Assembly: GCA_001941075.1 (NCBI GenBank) | Contig: MSHH01000009.1 | Span: forward strand, 1 to 36,983 | Origin: Oscillospiraceae bacterium Zagget6 | GTDB taxonomy: Bacteria; Bacillota; Clostridia; Oscillospirales; Oscillospiraceae | Direction of reading: 5' to 3' | Length of the DNA stretch: 36,983 bases | Made by a program: the position numbers and the translations under genes | The notes under the pieces: model-generated | Databases searched by the model: none | Told to the model about the DNA's origin: nothing | Seen by the model: only the letters and a program-made list of their open reading frames with translations | Shown: in pieces, positions 34,791-36,983 of the stretch | Numbering within the stretch: position 1 is the first letter of the stretch | How the letters are laid out: every line of letters begins with the position of its first letter

Positions 34791-35072
34791 ATGGTAAAAG
34801 GGATTTCCCGCCGGGTCATTGTGGTGCGCTCCCCCGACCCGCGGTTTTTTGAGCAGGCGATTTTTTTGATGAAAGAGGACGCCCTCCACACGGAGGGCGT
34901 CACGGCGGAGCAGGTGGTCAACGAGGCTCGACAGGCGGCGGCGGGCTACCTCCGCCGGACCAGCGACCCAAAAAGGCGGCGGGAGCCGTCGGCCCGGCTG
35001 CCCTGGTGGGTGTGGTTCACCCTGGGGGCCTGCGCCGTGGGGCTGGCATGGCTGGTGTCCGGGGTGTTGTGA
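34791..35072 (+). CDS. Small single-pass membrane protein of unknown function
   Basis: This 93-residue protein has a cytoplasmic-looking N-terminal region (ISRRVIVVRSPDPRFFEQAIFLMKEDAL), a middle VTAEQVVNEARQAAAGYLR helix and a basic stretch (KRRREPSARLP). One C-terminal membrane segment follows (about 72-92). ATG 34791 is used, with AGAGGGG six bases upstream. The same strand and an 81-base gap put it behind spoIIE, so co-transcription is possible. The family is not recognised; a role in sporulation is only a guess from position. Confidence 0.72.
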   Translation: MVKGISRRVIVVRSPDPRFFEQAIFLMKEDALHTEGVTAEQVVNEARQAAAGYLRRTSDPKRRREPSARLPWWVWFTLGACAVGLAWLVSGVL

Positions 35073-35123
35073 CAGAATACCTATGCCAACTGGAAATCTG
35101 CGCTCGGTCAGCCTGTAAACTCA

Positions 35124-35160
35124 AACTCTCCCAGTGTGCCACACTAGGAGAGTTCTGGTT
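35124..35160. terminator. Hairpin between convergent genes
   Basis: AACTCTCC (35124-35131) pairs with GGAGAGTT (35147-35154), extended by AGTG/CACT across a mismatch. It lies between the small membrane gene and the convergent SWIM gene. T runs on either side are short. Confidence 0.6.
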
Positions 35161-36521
35161 TATTGATAAAGTTTAGGGTATGTCCGCCAATATCGATTAG
35201 CCATAGCGTTATCATAATCAATTTTGTCAAAGTGCATTGACGCATAAACACGTGCCAGGCAAGCATCATTCCACTGTTCTTTTGAGAGATGTTGATTTAA
35301 AAGGAAGTTAATTTCTTCCTCGCTATATACGAGGGTGTAGTCACTTCGGCGAACTTCTTTTTTATCGTTGCATCGTACTCCCTTTTCAATTAAAGCTGCC
35401 GCATCTATTGAAGTAAGTATATCCTCATCACCTTCTTTCACTGGACATTTAAGATCAAGTATAAATTTATATTGTCTGTCAGAGACTGGGCAACTTTTTA
35501 TTTCACGAGCAGAAAAAGGTGGCATCAAGTTTTTGAACAATCTCGTAAACCTAATAGCATCACGTTCATCAAGCGCATAAACAGTTATCTTATTTTGTTT
35601 TTCAGTCAACCTATTCGTGCCATGTACTTCGAATGTTCCCATATTTGTATACCCACGAAGTGAACTAGGCGATTGAGGATATGGAGGAAACGCCGGAAGT
35701 TCAATTTGAAAGAAATCTGGCTTGCTGGGTTTATCTTCTTCAGAAATTGAATATAGATACCGGCCTGAACTGAGTTGTTCTGCTGTGATTGATCCAACAG
35801 AACGCAACCTGCTCACTGTATTTTTTATGTCTTTTTTATCAATCCATGAAAAGTGGCTTGTTATACTTCGCATAGGGAGCGGCCCATTTTTTCTCAGGAA
35901 ATCTATAATCTCCTTGCCGGGAGCAGAATTTTCAATTCTATTGCGATTTTGTCGAGCAATTTGCTCCTGATTGGATAGAATTGGGCAATCAACACCGATA
36001 TAAGTATCATCGTCAAAACCATCAAATAATTTCAACGCAAAATAATACATATGCTTACATGGAAGCAGCCGTTTTTGAAAGTCAGGACATTCACATTTCA
36101 TAGGAGTAACTTTGTATACGGCAAGCGAATCCCCTCTTATGCGAGCAGAATAATCCACTGGGCAAAAACTCAGCAGAGATAAGCGTTTTGACGTACAAGC
36201 ACGCTCAATTCTTCGCAGTTGATACTTTCCATCATGCGTAGCTGCTGGCCAAAAAGACCATGGGTATCCCGAAAATGCAGTTTGAACCGCATTTAACATT
36301 TGCGCTTGTTCTTGCTCCTTAATTTTCCGCTCAGCTTCTTTTCTCTTACGTTCTGCCTCTTTTTCTTGTTGTGCTTGCCGTTCTCTTTCTCTTCGCGCTG
36401 CTTCTTTCTGCTTAATGCGCTTGTTAGCCTTCCAATTAAGATAAATTATTTCAACTAAAACTATAATAGCTATTATGAAATACACAAAGAAGTTAAAAAG
36501 AGCATACATTGCCGTCGCCAT
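35160..36521 (-). CDS. Membrane-anchored SWIM zinc-finger protein of unknown function
   Basis: This 453-residue protein has one N-terminal membrane segment (about 7-28). A long charged, probably coiled-coil stretch follows (32-75; repeated KEAERKRKEAERK). A SWIM zinc finger has C143-x-C145 and C155-x-H157 (CECPDFQKRLLPCKH). The C-terminal 200 or so residues (TFEVHGTNRLTEKQNKITVYALDERDA) are not recognised. SWIM domains bind DNA or protein and often accompany SNF2 helicases, but none is here. The gene is much more AT-rich than the rest of the window, which suggests transfer. ATG 36521 has a weak GAGGAT upstream; M5 is an alternative. Confidence 0.8.
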   Translation of the reverse strand: MATAMYALFNFFVYFIIAIIVLVEIIYLNWKANKRIKQKEAARRERERQAQQEKEAERKRKEAERKIKEQEQAQMLNAVQTAFSGYPWSFWPAATHDGKYQLRRIERACTSKRLSLLSFCPVDYSARIRGDSLAVYKVTPMKCECPDFQKRLLPCKHMYYFALKLFDGFDDDTYIGVDCPILSNQEQIARQNRNRIENSAPGKEIIDFLRKNGPLPMRSITSHFSWIDKKDIKNTVSRLRSVGSITAEQLSSGRYLYSISEEDKPSKPDFFQIELPAFPPYPQSPSSLRGYTNMGTFEVHGTNRLTEKQNKITVYALDERDAIRFTRLFKNLMPPFSAREIKSCPVSDRQYKFILDLKCPVKEGDEDILTSIDAAALIEKGVRCNDKKEVRRSDYTLVYSEEEINFLLNQHLSKEQWNDACLARVYASMHFDKIDYDNAMANRYWRTYPKLYQ

Positions 36522-36826
36522 AGAACATACTTATCCTCATTGTCAATTTTTATTTATACTTGCTATTGTCAAAGATGAAAAGAACATCATAGAAGAAAAT
36601 GCGGAAAATCTTTGCAATTCAATAGCGCCTAATATTCTTTCTTTTCATTTCTATTGTAAGGGTGCTAATTGAATAATGTCAAGAAATGATTTTCAAAATA
36701 TCGAAATTTCCCCTTTCTTTTTATAATCCGCTCAAATTCTTAAATCACAGTATTACTGAGAAAGCCAAAGGAAAAATTTTTGCATCAGGATACCATTGGC
36801 TGGAAATGTTTTAGAAAACCCCGCCC
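36522..36826. other. AT-rich intergenic stretch without a recognisable gene
   Basis: This stretch of about 300 bases is strongly AT-rich. ATTGTCAA occurs twice (36539-36546 and 36565-36572), giving TTGACA boxes on the minus strand upstream of the SWIM gene, but no well-spaced -10 follows. A 65-codon frame at its start overlaps the SWIM gene antisense and has no ribosome binding site. Nothing else stands out. Confidence 0.6.
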
Positions 36827-36855
36827 TTGCGCTTTTCTCCTCCTGATGGTAAAAT
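36827..36855 (+). promoter_or_regulatory. Promoter of the macrodomain gene
   Basis: TTGCGC (36827-36832) and TAAAAT (36850-36855) are 17 bp apart, 26 bases before the ATG. Confidence 0.7.
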
Positions 36856-36881
36856 AAGAAAAACGCAAGGGAGGAACCACC

Positions 36882-36983
36882 ATGCCTCTGCGAATCGTCC
36901 GAAACGACATCACCACTATGGAGGTGGACGCCATCGTCAACGCGGCCAAGCGCTCTCTGCTGGGCGGCGGCGGCGTAGACGGG
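36882..36983 (+). CDS. Macrodomain protein (ADP-ribose binding), 5' part
   Basis: The 34 residues visible, [20 protein letters not shown] followed by [14 protein letters not shown], are the start of a macrodomain. The NAA...GGGGVDG loop binds ADP-ribose, and such proteins often remove acetyl or ADP-ribosyl groups. The usual NAAN is NAAK here. ATG 36882 has AAGGGAGG 7 bases upstream. The gene runs off the window, so fusions at its C-terminus cannot be excluded. Base composition returns to the GC-rich style of the main window. Confidence 0.9.
   Translation, partial: MPLRIVRNDITTMEVDAIVNAAKRSLLGGGGVDG

Noticed and set aside
36475-36672. 65-codon frame antisense to the 5' end of the SWIM gene
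   Set aside because: It has no ribosome binding site or recognisable domain and overlaps a better-supported gene.

Overview
The window reads as a GC-rich, spore-forming Firmicute of class Clostridia, probably an Oscillospiraceae (Flavonifractor/Oscillibacter-like) gut anaerobe. The evidence is strong AGGAGG ribosome binding sites, frequent TTG/GTG starts, a str operon headed by an L7Ae-like gene, HPr kinase, SpoIIE, a lactate dehydrogenase of the Etf-coupled type, and no respiratory genes. The family assignment is inference from gene content and style; no 16S or marker search was possible. No phage, insertion sequence or CRISPR array was recognised.

Layout. 1-3.1 kb: tail of an unknown gene, an M24 Xaa-Pro peptidase and a secreted CHAP-domain protein. 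3.2-8.4 kb: translation block rplGB(ybxF-like)-rpsL-rpsG-fusA, then tuf with its own promoter and terminator. 8.4-12.9 kb: MscS channel, a DUF4830-like secreted protein, a NimA-like flavoprotein, tRNA-Gly(CCC), coaBC and a HAD phosphatase. Six hairpins lie between the tRNA and coaBC. 12.9-17.4 kb: glmS diverges from a secreted L,D-transpeptidase-like protein. 17.4-19.6 kb: rpmB diverges from hprK-GNAT. 19.7-23.2 kb: etfB-etfA-FAD dehydrogenase, an LctBCD-type electron-bifurcating lactate dehydrogenase. 23.5-25.8 kb: two transporters (YkvI-like, AEC). 25.9-32.3 kb: complete oligopeptide ABC transporter oppBCDFA behind a consensus promoter and an unusually long leader. 32.4-35.1 kb: spoIIE, broken by a one-base frameshift in a C run, and a small membrane protein. 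35.1-37 kb: an AT-rich island with a membrane-anchored SWIM zinc-finger protein, and the start of a macrodomain gene at the edge.

How the genes fit together. Most of the window is core functions: translation, CoA and amino-sugar synthesis, carbon-control signalling, peptide import, lactate oxidation and sporulation. The less explained material is between genes. A cloverleaf-like palindromic element lies at 10611-10758, with more hairpins in the predicted coaBC 5' UTR. A possible structured leader precedes oppB. A WalR-like box and a 17-bp direct repeat lie ahead of the L,D-transpeptidase gene. Terminators are near-duplicated at 17.0-17.3 kb. Two copies of an extragenic repeat (1.2 and 23.4 kb) and a family of short tandem repeats sit at gene 3' ends and sometimes supply stop codons. 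These, the spoIIE frameshift and the SWIM/macrodomain edge are the places most worth a second look.
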